Shown in pieces: positions 16,584 through 23,879 of a stretch of DNA of 35,860 nt. How positions within the stretch are numbered: position 1 is the stretch's first letter; the number at the start of each line of letters is the position of its first letter. The notes beneath the pieces were generated by a model. It did no database searches, had not been told where the DNA came from, and was given only the letters and a program-made list of their open reading frames with translations. A program made the position numbers and the translations under genes. The DNA is from Akkermansiaceae bacterium (GTDB lineage: Bacteria > Verrucomicrobiota > Verrucomicrobiia > Verrucomicrobiales > Akkermansiaceae): assembly GCA_903934285.1 (NCBI GenBank), contig CAIZNN010000182.1, positions 1 through 35,860 of the forward strand, read 5' to 3'.

Positions 16584-16860
16584 CTACTCCAATCCCTGCG
16601 CCCGGCAAGCCGGAAATGCCCGGGTCGAGCTGATCTTCCAAACCATCGACAACCTCCGCACCGCCATCGAAGGCCCCACCGGTGATTGGTATTTCACCGC
16701 CGGGAATCCTGCCCGCCGCCTGTAACAACCAAGTAAGTCGGGAGGTTTATTGGCGATTGCCAAGTATGGCGTGCCCGTGGACATGCTGTGGAAGCCGTCG
16801 GGCTCGGCGGCGGCAGTGCAAATCGGCGGCGTGAAGGCCCAGGCAACTGTCAAAAATAAT
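16584..16860 (+). pseudogene. Unidentified coding relics
   Basis: Two adjacent plus-strand pieces look protein-coding. The first, about 16580-16725, reads VELIFQTIDNLRTAIEGPTG, then DWYFTAGNPARRL and a stop. The second, about 16743-16862, reads GLLAIAKYGVPVDMLWKPSG, then SAAAVQIGGVKAQATV and a short end. Composition is that of real protein, but neither has a start or enough length to name. They could be the 3' remains of one or two genes. Confidence 0.35.
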
Positions 16861-16891
16861 TAGAACAAATAATTTGATTTTTCTCGACTCC

Positions 16892-16904
16892 GGGGGGGGG
16901 GGGG
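16892..16904. repeat. G13 homopolymer upstream of the PEP-CTERM gene
   Basis: Thirteen consecutive G lie 33 bases before the ATG at 16937, just downstream of an AT-rich stretch (AAAAATAATTAGAACAAAT) that could hold the promoter. A tract this long is prone to slippage in cells, and also to miscounting by sequencers. Confidence 0.7.
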
Positions 16905-16936
16905 CTAAAAACGCGCATTACTCGATTTTAAACCGC

Positions 16937-17746
16937 ATGAAACATCCCATCAAAACATCCCTCGGGCTGGCCGTTCTGGCCAGCGTTTCGCTCGTCACTC
17001 CGGCCTTTGGCGCGCTTATGTGCATCACCAAGTCCGGTGCTTTCGGCCAATTGGACACCGCAACCGGGGTCTATACCTTGATTGCGGACGACATTCTTTC
17101 CGGGGACCGGGCCAGAAGCCTCACATCGGATGGAGCCGGCGGTTTCTACATGGGGGTCACCAACGCTCTTGATGCCAACAGTCTTTATGCAGTAAACACC
17201 TCCGGTGACGTTTCCATGATCGGTGGAGCTGGCCAGCTTGTCGCTATGTATGGCATGGACCGATCCAGTGACGGCACCATGTACGGCTATGACTACAATG
17301 AGGATGACCTAGGCGTGGTCAACACCACGACGGGCACCTGGAGCAGTATCGGCTCTAGTGGTGCTAGCAGCAATTCGCCCGTAGGCGGAAGACTCGCATT
17401 CATGAATGGAATACTTTACGGTGCTATGGACTTTTATGATGGCGAATTCGGCTCGTTCAACCTAGCCACCGGAGAGTTTACCGAGATAGCGACCGACGCC
17501 ATTTATGATTCGATGGTGCTGGCATCAGACGGCGCAACGCTTTACGGCCTAAACGGAAACAGCCTCTATACGCTGAGCCTAGACGGCTCGGTTCAGAGCG
17601 AACTATCGATCACCGGAGTGGACGCTCCTACGTGGACAGGTGCCAGCAGCCTCACTGCAGTCCCCGAGGTCACCTCGTCGTTCACCATGCTCGGGCTGAT
17701 CGGTAGCGGCTTGCTGCTGCGTCGTCGCACGAAGACCTTGCGTTGA
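16937..17746 (+). CDS. PEP-CTERM-type exported protein
   Basis: This 269-residue protein is predicted to be exported and then processed or anchored by an exosortase. The ATG at 16937 is chosen because a clean signal peptide follows (KTSLGLAVLASVSLVTPAFG); an upstream TTG frame would translate the G-tract as a poly-Gly run and is rejected. The body (about 25-235) is built of repeated short beta segments with recurring LYA/LYG and TGT/TGEF motifs (SLYAVNTSGD, VVNTTTGTW, GSFNLATGEF, TLYGLNGNSLYTL), suggesting a beta-propeller-like fold. The C-terminus is AVPEVTSS, a hydrophobic stretch MLGLIGSGLLL, then RRR. The usual VPEP is VPEV here. The intrinsic terminator at 17769 follows. No exosortase gene is in the window. 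Confidence 0.8.
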   Translation: MKHPIKTSLGLAVLASVSLVTPAFGALMCITKSGAFGQLDTATGVYTLIADDILSGDRARSLTSDGAGGFYMGVTNALDANSLYAVNTSGDVSMIGGAGQLVAMYGMDRSSDGTMYGYDYNEDDLGVVNTTTGTWSSIGSSGASSNSPVGGRLAFMNGILYGAMDFYDGEFGSFNLATGEFTEIATDAIYDSMVLASDGATLYGLNGNSLYTLSLDGSVQSELSITGVDAPTWTGASSLTAVPEVTSSFTMLGLIGSGLLLRRRTKTLR

Positions 17747-17768
17747 TTTTCTGAACACACTCTCAATT

Positions 17769-17804
17769 GGCCGGATGGGGTTTGCTGCCTCATCCGGCTT
17801 TTTC
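17769..17804. terminator. Intrinsic terminator after the PEP-CTERM gene
   Basis: GCCGGATGGGG pairs with CCTCATCCGGC around TTTGCTG and is followed by TTTTT, 23 bases after the stop codon. The stem is strong and the U-run immediate, a textbook rho-independent terminator and the clearest one in the window. Confidence 0.85.
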
Positions 17805-17836
17805 GTGTCAGCCCGCGTTGACACCACAGCCGGTGC

Positions 17837-18028
17837 GTGAATCCGGTATTCCTGCAAAATCTTGATTGGCTGATCCAGCCCGAAGCCTTGCGCTCGATGG
17901 CGGCTGCATCCCGCTCGCTCCTTGACCGTGGCGCCGCTCTGCCGCAACCCGGCCAATCCAACCCGCTTCTGAGTGTTGAGGACGGCGTCGGTGTGGTTAG
18001 GGATCAAGCGCATACCAATCTACCATGA
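17837..18028 (+). pseudogene. N-terminal fragment of an S49-family (phage-type) peptidase
   Basis: From a GTG at 17837 the 63-residue frame reads NPVFLQNLDWLIQPEALRSM, AAASRSLLDRGAALPQPGQS, then LLSVEDGVGVVRD before a stop. The pattern (WLIQPEAL..MAAA......LLSVEDGVGVV) is like the N-terminus of SppA/S49-type serine peptidases used by phages for head maturation. The whole catalytic core is missing, so it is inactive. Together with the fragments at 18936 and 19270 it suggests the remains of a prophage. Confidence 0.5.
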
Positions 18029-18040
18029 GTTCCATCTGCC

Positions 18041-18064
18041 TTTGCGCCTTTGCGCCTTTGCGCG
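18041..18064. repeat. Three tandem copies of TTTGCGCC
   Basis: The 8-bp unit is repeated at 18041, 18049 and 18057; the last copy ends in G. It lies just after the S49 fragment. It resembles in style, but not in sequence, the AAGAC tandem units elsewhere in the window. Confidence 0.7.
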
Positions 18065-18157
18065 AGGCAATCTTTACACCCCAGGACCAAACTGGGAACC
18101 AAACGCTGGGTCAAACGCATGAAGGACGGCCGGACCCTCATCCTGAACCCCCGATGA
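18062..18157 (+). pseudogene. Possible tail of an AbiEi-like antitoxin
   Basis: A frame ending WVKRMKDGRTLILNPR and TGA overlaps the start of the AbiEii fragment by ATGA, the arrangement expected of an abiEi-abiEii pair. Only the tail remains and it is too short to assign by itself; the call rests on position. Confidence 0.25.
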
Positions 18158-18893
18158 ACCAGACATACATCAACGCGGTCCGGCTTCTGCTCGTCGTGGC
18201 TCCGGTCGTCTGCCGCAAGCCGCTGTTTGCGCTGAAGGGAGGCACGGCGATCAACCTGTTCATCCGCGACATGCCGAGGCTTTCGGTCGATCTTGATCTG
18301 GTTTGCACGTGTTCCGCGGCACCGTGTTGCCGGTCGAGAACCGCGACCTGGTGGAAATGGCACGGGACGCATTTCTAACCGCCCTTCAGGTGCCGGTTCT
18401 CCATCACGACGAACTCTACGGAAGCAAACTCGTGGCGGCGATGGACCGCCAGCATCCACGGGACCTTTTCGACGTGTTCGGTCTCTATGCGCATGGCGGG
18501 CTCACGCCGGGCATCGTCGAATGTTTCGTGTGTTACCTCGCCGGTCATAACCGTCCGGTGCATGAAGTCCTTTTCGGCAACGAGATCGACATCCGGCCAG
18601 CGTTCGCCAATGAGTTCGAGGGGATGACGCGGGAGGTGGTTTCACTGGATGGTTTGTTGGAGACACGGCAGAGTCTCATGGCCGAATTGCCAATGGCGCT
18701 AACCGACAAACACCGCTCGTTTCTTTCAGGGCTCGTCCGATGTGAGCCTGATTGGTCGCTCATGCAGTGCACGCATCTGGAAATGATGCCCGCAATCCGC
18801 TGGAAGCTCGAAAACCTCGCGCAGCTCAAGCGGACCAATCCGAGCAAGTTTTCCCGCCAAGCAGAGGAACTGGCAGAACGCCTGAGTCGCTGA
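18154..18893 (+). pseudogene. AbiEii-type nucleotidyltransferase toxin, deleted in the middle
   Basis: Two pieces belong together. Piece one (18154 to about 18300) encodes FALKGGTAINLFIRDMPRLS, then VDLDLV, the nucleotidyltransferase GG motif and metal-binding Asp pair. Piece two (about 18303-18893, another frame) encodes HVFRGTVLPVENRDL, HHDELYGSKLVAAMDRQHPR, DLFDVFGLYAHGG and a C-terminal helical part ending QAEELAERLSR. The joint at about 18300 changes frame and lacks roughly 50-100 residues compared with the family. AbiEii toxins transfer nucleotides and serve in phage defence by toxin-antitoxin action; this copy cannot be functional as one protein. The 196-residue second piece is an intact frame and could still be translated. 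Confidence 0.8.
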
Positions 18894-18935
18894 CCAGTGA
18901 CCGTCACGGCGCTTGATTGACAGGCGCGCCGTGGC

Positions 18936-19094
18936 ATGGGACTTGAATCCGACATTCTATCAGATTTGCGCCAGCTTCTCACCGAACATGGCGTGAGTGC
19001 GCGATGGCAGGGGATCGACTTGCTCGTGCTGGTGAGCCGGGTGAAGCGTGAGCAGCAAATGGCTGTCCAGCGACAATTAGAATGGCAGAACTGA
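18936..19094 (+). pseudogene. Small phage-like protein fragment
   Basis: From an ATG at 18936 the frame reads MGLESDILSDLRQLLTEHGV, SARWQGIDLLVLVSRVKREQ and about a dozen more residues to a stop. After the stop the same frame continues AFDLKIVTLSSKLDSLF, as if one codon had become a stop. The pattern resembles small phage structural or accessory proteins often encoded with phage peptidases. The assignment is tentative. Confidence 0.4.
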
Positions 19095-19142
19095 GCGTTC
19101 GACCTCAAAATCGTCACGCTGTCGAGCAAGTTGGATTCCCTC

Positions 19143-19275
19143 TTTGATTCATCCCGGAGGGATTGCAGCCATTAGCCCGGGGTCGAGGCCGCAATGCGGC
19201 CGAAAACCCCGGGTCGGTTGTGCTTGATAGGTATCCGACCCCGGCAGGGGTCGCAGAACGCTGCGCAGGGTGTGC
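19143..19275. repeat. GC-rich dispersed repeat segment
   Basis: The stretch (CATCCCGGAGGGATTGCAGC, CGGGGTCGAGGCCGCAATGC, GACCCCGGCAGGGGTCGCAG) is built of short inverted repeats such as GACCCCGGCAGGGGTC and GGCCGCAATGCGGCC. I associate similar CCCGGAGGG/GACCCCGGC blocks with dispersed repeats in Verrucomicrobia and Planctomycetes. It abuts the end of the recombinase fragment. Confidence 0.45.
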
Positions 19276-19500
19276 GATATGGGGTATCGGCCACCGTCAC
19301 ATCCCCGATATTGCCCCTCACCCGGCCGGTGAAGCGCTTCAGATTCAGCTTGGAGTCTTGATATAGCTCGCCCACACACCGAGGGCACGGCGCGTCCCAA
19401 TGAACTCGTCGGCCGCCTGGGTGAGGGTCCGCGTGGCGATGATGTCCTTGCGGTTGGCCTGATAGGCGCGGAGCGCGTCCGGAAGGGAACGGGACTTGCC
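19270..19500 (-). pseudogene. Tyrosine recombinase (integrase) N-terminal fragment
   Basis: On the minus strand, DALRAYQANRKDIIATRTLT, then QAADEFIGTRRALGVWASYIKT, reads into a stop. A second frame continues with LNLKRFTGRVRGNIGDVTVAD. Together they match the SAM-like N-terminal core-binding domain of phage-type integrases. One frameshift lies near 19363. The catalytic domain (R..HxxR..Y) is absent; the sequence runs into a repeat. It is a plausible integrase of the element that left the other phage-like fragments. Confidence 0.5.
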
Positions 19501-19608
19501 AAAGTCCCGTGACAAAATGGACACGGCACTTTGGCAAGTGCCGTTCCATGCGCGGCGCTGCCGCATGGCAGGGACCCGTTTGCGACGGGTCCGGAAGGGG
19601 CGAGGCGG
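19486..19608. repeat. Cluster of four hairpins
   Basis: In order: GGGACTT-GCCA-AAGTCCC (19491), GGCACTT-TGGC-AAGTGCC (19525), CATGCG...CGCATG (19548) and GGACCCGT-TTGCG-ACGGGTCC (19571). The first two have loops that are reverse complements of each other (GCCA and TGGC) and similar stems, so they look like an inverted pair of one REP-like unit. Confidence 0.7.
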
Positions 19609-19629
19609 CGGCGGGATGGTTAGATCAAA

Positions 19630-19681
19630 CCATCACAAACCACCATCACAAACCACCATCACAAACCACCATCACAAAACC
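19630..19681. repeat. 13-bp tandem repeat
   Basis: CCATCACAAACCA is repeated at 19630, 19643 and 19656, with an imperfect fourth copy at 19669. There are no spacers, so it is not a CRISPR array. Non-coding. Confidence 0.9.
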
Positions 19682-19732
19682 CCAACACGCCCCGCGTGCC
19701 CTGGAGCCGGCTTGAAGCCGGCAACGGGTAGG

Positions 19733-19762
19733 CGTCTTGGGTCTGAGGCGACGCCTCACTAG
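19733..19762. repeat. Gene-end element (hairpin plus AAGAC) after the oxidoreductase
   Basis: Read on the minus strand it begins 9 bases after the TGA of the Gfo/Idh/MocA gene: CTAGTGAGGCGTCGCCTC, then AGACCCAAGAC. GAGGCG-T-CGCCTC is a perfect stem. It is followed by another near-palindrome (GCCGGCTTCAAGCCGGC, 19706-19722). Confidence 0.75.
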
Positions 19763-19771
19763 TGGCCGGGT

Positions 19772-21139
19772 TCAGCCCACTGGCGGCGGGGCGAACCCGT
19801 CGCGGTACTGGCGCTTGACGATGGTATTGGTGGCTTCCGGGCTGTTGGTGAAGGCGAGCTTGGATTTGTCCCAGAGCAATTCCTGGCCCGGGAAGCGGCT
19901 GGCCTTGACGGCTAACAAAGTGGCCTCGGTCATGCGCACCGCGTCCTTGAAGGGCGTGCGCAGTTCGGTTTTTTTGCCGAGGCAATTGTCGACCCAGGCA
20001 TGCCAGTGGTTGAGCGGCGGGAACTCCGGCAAGCCCGGCATGCGCATCCCCGCGATGGCTTTCCCGTCGCGCCAGATTTTCATGCTGCCATCACAATCCA
20101 TGATCATGGTGCCACCCTCGCAAACCACCGCCGTCCGCATCCGGTCCTTGACCGGCTCGGGGATGCGCAATTGCTCCGCGGTGGGTTCCTGGCTCGAGTC
20201 GTAGTAATGGATCGGAAAGGTCTTGGTGCTGAACTTGTCCGAGCCAACCTGATAGACGACGGTTGATTTGCACGGGTTGGTGTGGAAATACTTGCTGGAG
20301 GGTGCCGCGCAATCGGTCTTGACCGAGACAGGCGAGAGCAATTCGTCGTAGCTGAAAAAGATCACGTCGAGCAGATGGCAACCCCAATCGCCCAGGGCAT
20401 TGGTGCCGAAGTCCCACCACGAGCGCCATTTCACCGGGGCGAGCTGCTCATAAAAGGGCATTTGCTGGCAGGGGCCCAGCCACAGGTTCCAATCGAGGTT
20501 GGCCGGCACCGCCGCTTCCTTGAGCACCCGGTCGTGGTTGAAGTAGGCGTCACCGTAGTCGGGCGCGATGGTCCACACGTACGCTTCGATGGCTTTGCCC
20601 AGTTGCCCCTGGCGCAGGATTTCCACCCCGGCGCGGCGCCCGGCGTTGGCCATGCGTTGGTTGCCGAGTTGGGTGACGAGTTGCGGCTTGGCCTTGAGGG
20701 CGCGCTCCACCATCGCCAATTCCTCGAGTTGATGGACCAGCGGCTTTTGGCCATAGACATGTTTGTTATGGGCCATCGCGGTGAGCAGAATCGGCGCGTG
20801 CGAGTGGTCGGGCACCGACACGATGACCGCATCGAACTTGTCGGCGTGTTTGGCAAATGCCTCGCGGTAGTCGCGACAGGTGAAAGCTTGCGGAAACTGC
20901 GCGGCGCCCTGCGCCAGGTTATTGGAATCCACGTCGCAGAGCCCGGCGATTTCCACCTCGGGATGACTCGCCACCTGCCCGCGGTCCAGGTTGCCGATGC
21001 CCCATACGCCCACGGACAGGACGCGCAGCTTGCCATTGGGCGAGGCGGCGCGCGCGCGCGAACGGCCCAGGGTGGCGAGGCCGAGGCTTGCCGCGGCGGT
21101 GGTGTGGAGGAAATGACGGCGACTCAGTACGGTTTTCAT
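19772..21139 (-). CDS. Tat-exported Gfo/Idh/MocA-family oxidoreductase
   Basis: A 455-residue protein from the ATG at 21139. The start is fixed by a twin-arginine signal (SRRHFLHTTAAASLGLATLG). An NAD(P)-binding Rossmann fold follows (VGVWGIGNLDRG, 43-53, then IAGLCDVDSNN). DAVIVSVPDHSHAPI (103-117) and the catalytic-lysine motif GQKPL (130-134; EKPL in most relatives) are clear. The C-terminal sheet domain contains KWRSWWDFGTNALGDWGCH, typical of exported planctomycete/verrucomicrobial members. Family: NAD(P)-dependent oxidation or epimerisation of sugars, or retaining glycosidase chemistry through keto intermediates. Export with a preloaded cofactor explains the Tat signal. It is the last gene of the carbohydrate block and ends next to a gene-end element. 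Confidence 0.88.
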   Translation of the reverse strand: MKTVLSRRHFLHTTAAASLGLATLGRSRARAASPNGKLRVLSVGVWGIGNLDRGQVASHPEVEIAGLCDVDSNNLAQGAAQFPQAFTCRDYREAFAKHADKFDAVIVSVPDHSHAPILLTAMAHNKHVYGQKPLVHQLEELAMVERALKAKPQLVTQLGNQRMANAGRRAGVEILRQGQLGKAIEAYVWTIAPDYGDAYFNHDRVLKEAAVPANLDWNLWLGPCQQMPFYEQLAPVKWRSWWDFGTNALGDWGCHLLDVIFFSYDELLSPVSVKTDCAAPSSKYFHTNPCKSTVVYQVGSDKFSTKTFPIHYYDSSQEPTAEQLRIPEPVKDRMRTAVVCEGGTMIMDCDGSMKIWRDGKAIAGMRMPGLPEFPPLNHWHAWVDNCLGKKTELRTPFKDAVRMTEATLLAVKASRFPGQELLWDKSKLAFTNSPEATNTIVKRQYRDGFAPPPVG

Positions 21140-21228
21140 AAGAAGAAACGGTGGGGGTTGGACTGGAGGTGGTGGTTGGTCGGACAGGTTTGTTAGGCCA
21201 GAAAAACTCAGGCATCCCCTCCCCCGGC

Positions 21229-21251
21229 GCCAAGCCGGTGAACGGCTTGGC
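21229..21251. terminator. Perfect 9-bp hairpin between two carbohydrate genes
   Basis: GCCAAGCCG-GTGAA-CGGCTTGGC lies between the alpha-galactosidase-like gene and the oxidoreductase, both on the minus strand. There is no immediate U-tract (on the minus strand TTTTT comes about 25 bases later), so it may be an attenuator or an RNA-stabilising hairpin. Confidence 0.35.
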
Positions 21252-21324
21252 ATGCGTCAGGCGGGGATGGGCAACAAGCTGAGGCCGCCTTTTGCCACCG
21301 GCAAGTCTATTTTGCTTTGTGGGG

Positions 21325-23793
21325 TTAGAACGACACCGCCCAGTCCACCGTGCCGTTGGCGGCTTGGTCGAGGCTGAGCACGGCGATGCCGGCGGTCTCC
21401 GGCGCGGTGAGCTTGACTTCGGCCTTGGCGCCCTGGGCGGAGCAGCCGGCGGGCTTGAGGCCGTTGGTGGCGATGACGAGCTTGTAGGTTTCGCCGCCGA
21501 CGACCTTGGAGGTGCCGCTGAGGGTGCGCGTGGCCGGGTTCCAGGCGGTCTTGAGCACATCCATATACCCCTGCATCACGTGGCGGTTAGAGGAAATGAA
21601 TTGCGGATGGTCGGTCACCTCATGCACCGACATCATCCTGACTTCGCCGGGCCGCAACACTTGTTCGAGCTTGCCGCTGCCGGCGAATTTGCCCAGGAAC
21701 GCGTCGTTCCAAAAGTCATACACATAGTAACTCTTGTCTGCCTTGAGCCCCATCCCGCCAAACGAGCTGTCCTTGCCGATGTCCACGCTGACGGTCCCGG
21801 CGGCCGCCACATCCGGATTGTAGAAAACGAGCTGATGCCAGCTGTCATCGATGACCTGGTCATAGATATGGGGAATGCCGTCCTCGCGCGTGAAGGCGTC
21901 CAGCGGCCGCGCGCTGCGCGGGGTGGCATGGATCGGATAGATGCGCGACAAGTCGTGGAGCTGCTCGGGAGTCATCTTGCTGAAGCTGGTGGCCAGCACA
22001 AAGCGCGGCGCCACCGTGTAGACCATCGTGAGCAACTGGCGCAGGCCGTCGCGGTTGTTAGGCGAGGCCTTGAACAGGTTCTTCGAGTCCATGTCGTAGG
22101 TGAAGATGACGCGGTTCTTGTACCAGCGGTGGCCGCAGCGCGAATACATCTCTGGGGTGGCGACATCGGTGTCGCCCCACACCCGTTGCGAGTCCACCAC
22201 CCCTGCGGTGACGTCCATGAAACAGCCGCGGTCAATCGGTTGGGACCAGATGTTGCGCTCGTCAATATAGGAGTCGGGACCCAGAATGGATTTGGGCAAT
22301 TCGAAAACCGTGCGGTAGGCCGCCGCGGCGGTGGCATACTTGTCCTCGAAGCCGCCATCCTGGCGGAATGCCGCCTCAGGGTAGTCAAACATCAGCCCGG
22401 TCAAGCCGCCGTCGCGCATGTTCTCATAGACCTTGCGCAGATGCGCCTTGAACCCGGGATCGGTAAAGTCCAGCGAGGTCTTGAAGGTCAGATTGCCTTT
22501 CTCGTCGAAGAGCCGCTTGGTGTCGTTGAACAAATACCAATCCGGATGGGCGGCAACGAAGTCGCGGGAGACTGAGCCGGTCTGGCTGTAGGTCAGCGGG
22601 ACGCCACCGCGCTCGATGACCGCCTGCGCCCACTTCTTGGTGGTCTCGTAGGGTTTGACGTAGTGGCCGTATTTCTGCCAGTGCTCTTCATCCCACCAGC
22701 CTTGCTCGTTGTTGGCGCCGTAGTCGTCGGGCACCACCCGCACCGCCACTTTGCTGTAGCGCAGGAACCCGGACTTGGTCACGGCGTCCATCTGCGCCAC
22801 CATCCCGGCAGAGTTGTTAGGTTCGGCGCCGCCGCCGTAGACCGCCACGTACCAACCGCAGACAGTCGGGAAGTCATTGATTTTGAGCTTAACTTTCTGC
22901 GCCGCGCGCACCGCCAGGCCATACTGCTCGAGCGCGTCGAACGGATTGGCGGTGCAAAAATCGACATAACAACGGTCGTCGGGAATGTAGGTGGCGCCCG
23001 CATCGACCAGCCTGCCGACGGAATCCCAACTCAGGACGCTGGCCGTCAGCTCGTCGCTGCCGACGCGTGCGGCGCTGGCATACTTCGAGTAATCATGATA
23101 GGTCAAGCCGCCCACCACGATGGATTTGCGCTGGCCTGCCGTCAGGAAGGTCGCCAGCAGGTTGTTAGGGCTTTCCATGTTGGTGGTATTGTGTGCCCGG
23201 GTCTCGTGTCCGCCGTTGCCTTTGGGGCCGTCGAAGCGAACTGCACAACCGGCGCCGCCGGGGCCGTTGAGCATGCGCAGCTCGGCTTTGGCGCCGCCGC
23301 CGGCGAATGCCTTCGCGTGGCAGGTGGGCTCGATTTCCTTGACCCTGAGCCCCTGGGCAAGGGTGTTTTTGAGCCCGCCGCACAGCGCGAGGAACCCGCG
23401 CCCGTCATAAACCACGATCTCCAACTGCAACTCCGGTTGGCCGGCCCCGCTTGTCTTGACCGTCAGCTTGCGTCCCGAGCCAAGCTCATCCTTCACCGGC
23501 GTGCTCTCCCAGGTGTGGGTCAAGCCGGCCGCATCCGCCGCGAACCCGTCGATCCGGAGACAGGCACCGACAAAGTTGGAGGTGTTGTCGCTGCGGCTGG
23601 AGGCGCAATAGGTGCCTTTGGTCAGGTCGTATTCAACTTTCACCAATTCGTTTTGCAGCAGCACCTTGTCGCCATCCTTGACGGCAGTGGTGGCGGCGCA
23701 GAGGCAGGCGTTCGTTGCGGCGAGCAGCGCCGCGGCGGCGCCGAGGTAAGCGGCCAGGCCGCGTGGGGTTCGGTAGTTCATGGGGATTTTCAT
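21325..23793 (-). CDS. Secreted alpha-galactosidase-like glycoside hydrolase (clan GH-D type)
   Basis: An 822-residue protein with a signal peptide (about 1-33; starts at Met1 and Met5 are both possible). The N-terminal half (40-300) is a beta-sandwich like those preceding melibiase barrels. A TIM barrel follows: VRVVPDDYGANNEQGWWDEE (351-370), a strand SLDFTDPGFKAHLRKVYENM (440-459), then GGLTGLMFDYPEAAF with Asp470 as candidate nucleophile, and SYIDERN as a possible later catalytic strand. The C-terminal 120 residues are a beta domain. The architecture resembles GH27/GH36-like enzymes, but the motifs are divergent, so the substrate (alpha-galactoside or other) is not certain. It shares its strand with a related large hydrolase 83 bases upstream. 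Confidence 0.75.
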   Translation of the reverse strand: MKIPMNYRTPRGLAAYLGAAAALLAATNACLCAATTAVKDGDKVLLQNELVKVEYDLTKGTYCASSRSDNTSNFVGACLRIDGFAADAAGLTHTWESTPVKDELGSGRKLTVKTSGAGQPELQLEIVVYDGRGFLALCGGLKNTLAQGLRVKEIEPTCHAKAFAGGGAKAELRMLNGPGGAGCAVRFDGPKGNGGHETRAHNTTNMESPNNLLATFLTAGQRKSIVVGGLTYHDYSKYASAARVGSDELTASVLSWDSVGRLVDAGATYIPDDRCYVDFCTANPFDALEQYGLAVRAAQKVKLKINDFPTVCGWYVAVYGGGAEPNNSAGMVAQMDAVTKSGFLRYSKVAVRVVPDDYGANNEQGWWDEEHWQKYGHYVKPYETTKKWAQAVIERGGVPLTYSQTGSVSRDFVAAHPDWYLFNDTKRLFDEKGNLTFKTSLDFTDPGFKAHLRKVYENMRDGGLTGLMFDYPEAAFRQDGGFEDKYATAAAAYRTVFELPKSILGPDSYIDERNIWSQPIDRGCFMDVTAGVVDSQRVWGDTDVATPEMYSRCGHRWYKNRVIFTYDMDSKNLFKASPNNRDGLRQLLTMVYTVAPRFVLATSFSKMTPEQLHDLSRIYPIHATPRSARPLDAFTREDGIPHIYDQVIDDSWHQLVFYNPDVAAAGTVSVDIGKDSSFGGMGLKADKSYYVYDFWNDAFLGKFAGSGKLEQVLRPGEVRMMSVHEVTDHPQFISSNRHVMQGYMDVLKTAWNPATRTLSGTSKVVGGETYKLVIATNGLKPAGCSAQGAKAEVKLTAPETAGIAVLSLDQAANGTVDWAVSF

Positions 23794-23830
23794 GGGAGGT
23801 TGTGTTTGGTGATTTGGGCGAGTGGTGAAC

Positions 23831-23879
23831 GTCTTGCGTCTTGCGTCTTGGGTCTTGGGTCTGAGGCGCAGCCTCGCTA
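23831..23879. repeat. Gene-end element (hairpin plus AAGAC repeats) after the LamG-GH gene
   Basis: Read on the minus strand it starts with the stop codon itself: TAGCGAGGCTGCGCCTC, then AGACCCAAGACCCAAGAC and two GCAAGAC units. GAGGC-TGC-GCCTC is a perfect stem. This is the clearest copy and matches the one at the cysI stop. Confidence 0.8.

Noticed and set aside
16584..16730. Amidophosphoribosyltransferase (PurF) tail
   Set aside because: QTIDNLRTAI and a TAGNPA-like end vaguely resemble PurF C-termini, but the diagnostic C.ACF.G.YP is missing; kept as unidentified.
16874..16936. TTG start for the PEP-CTERM protein
   Set aside because: It would translate the G13 tract into a glycine run and put 21 residues before a complete signal peptide.
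19630..19681. CRISPR-like array
   Set aside because: The 13-bp units are head to tail with no spacers, and no cas genes are present.
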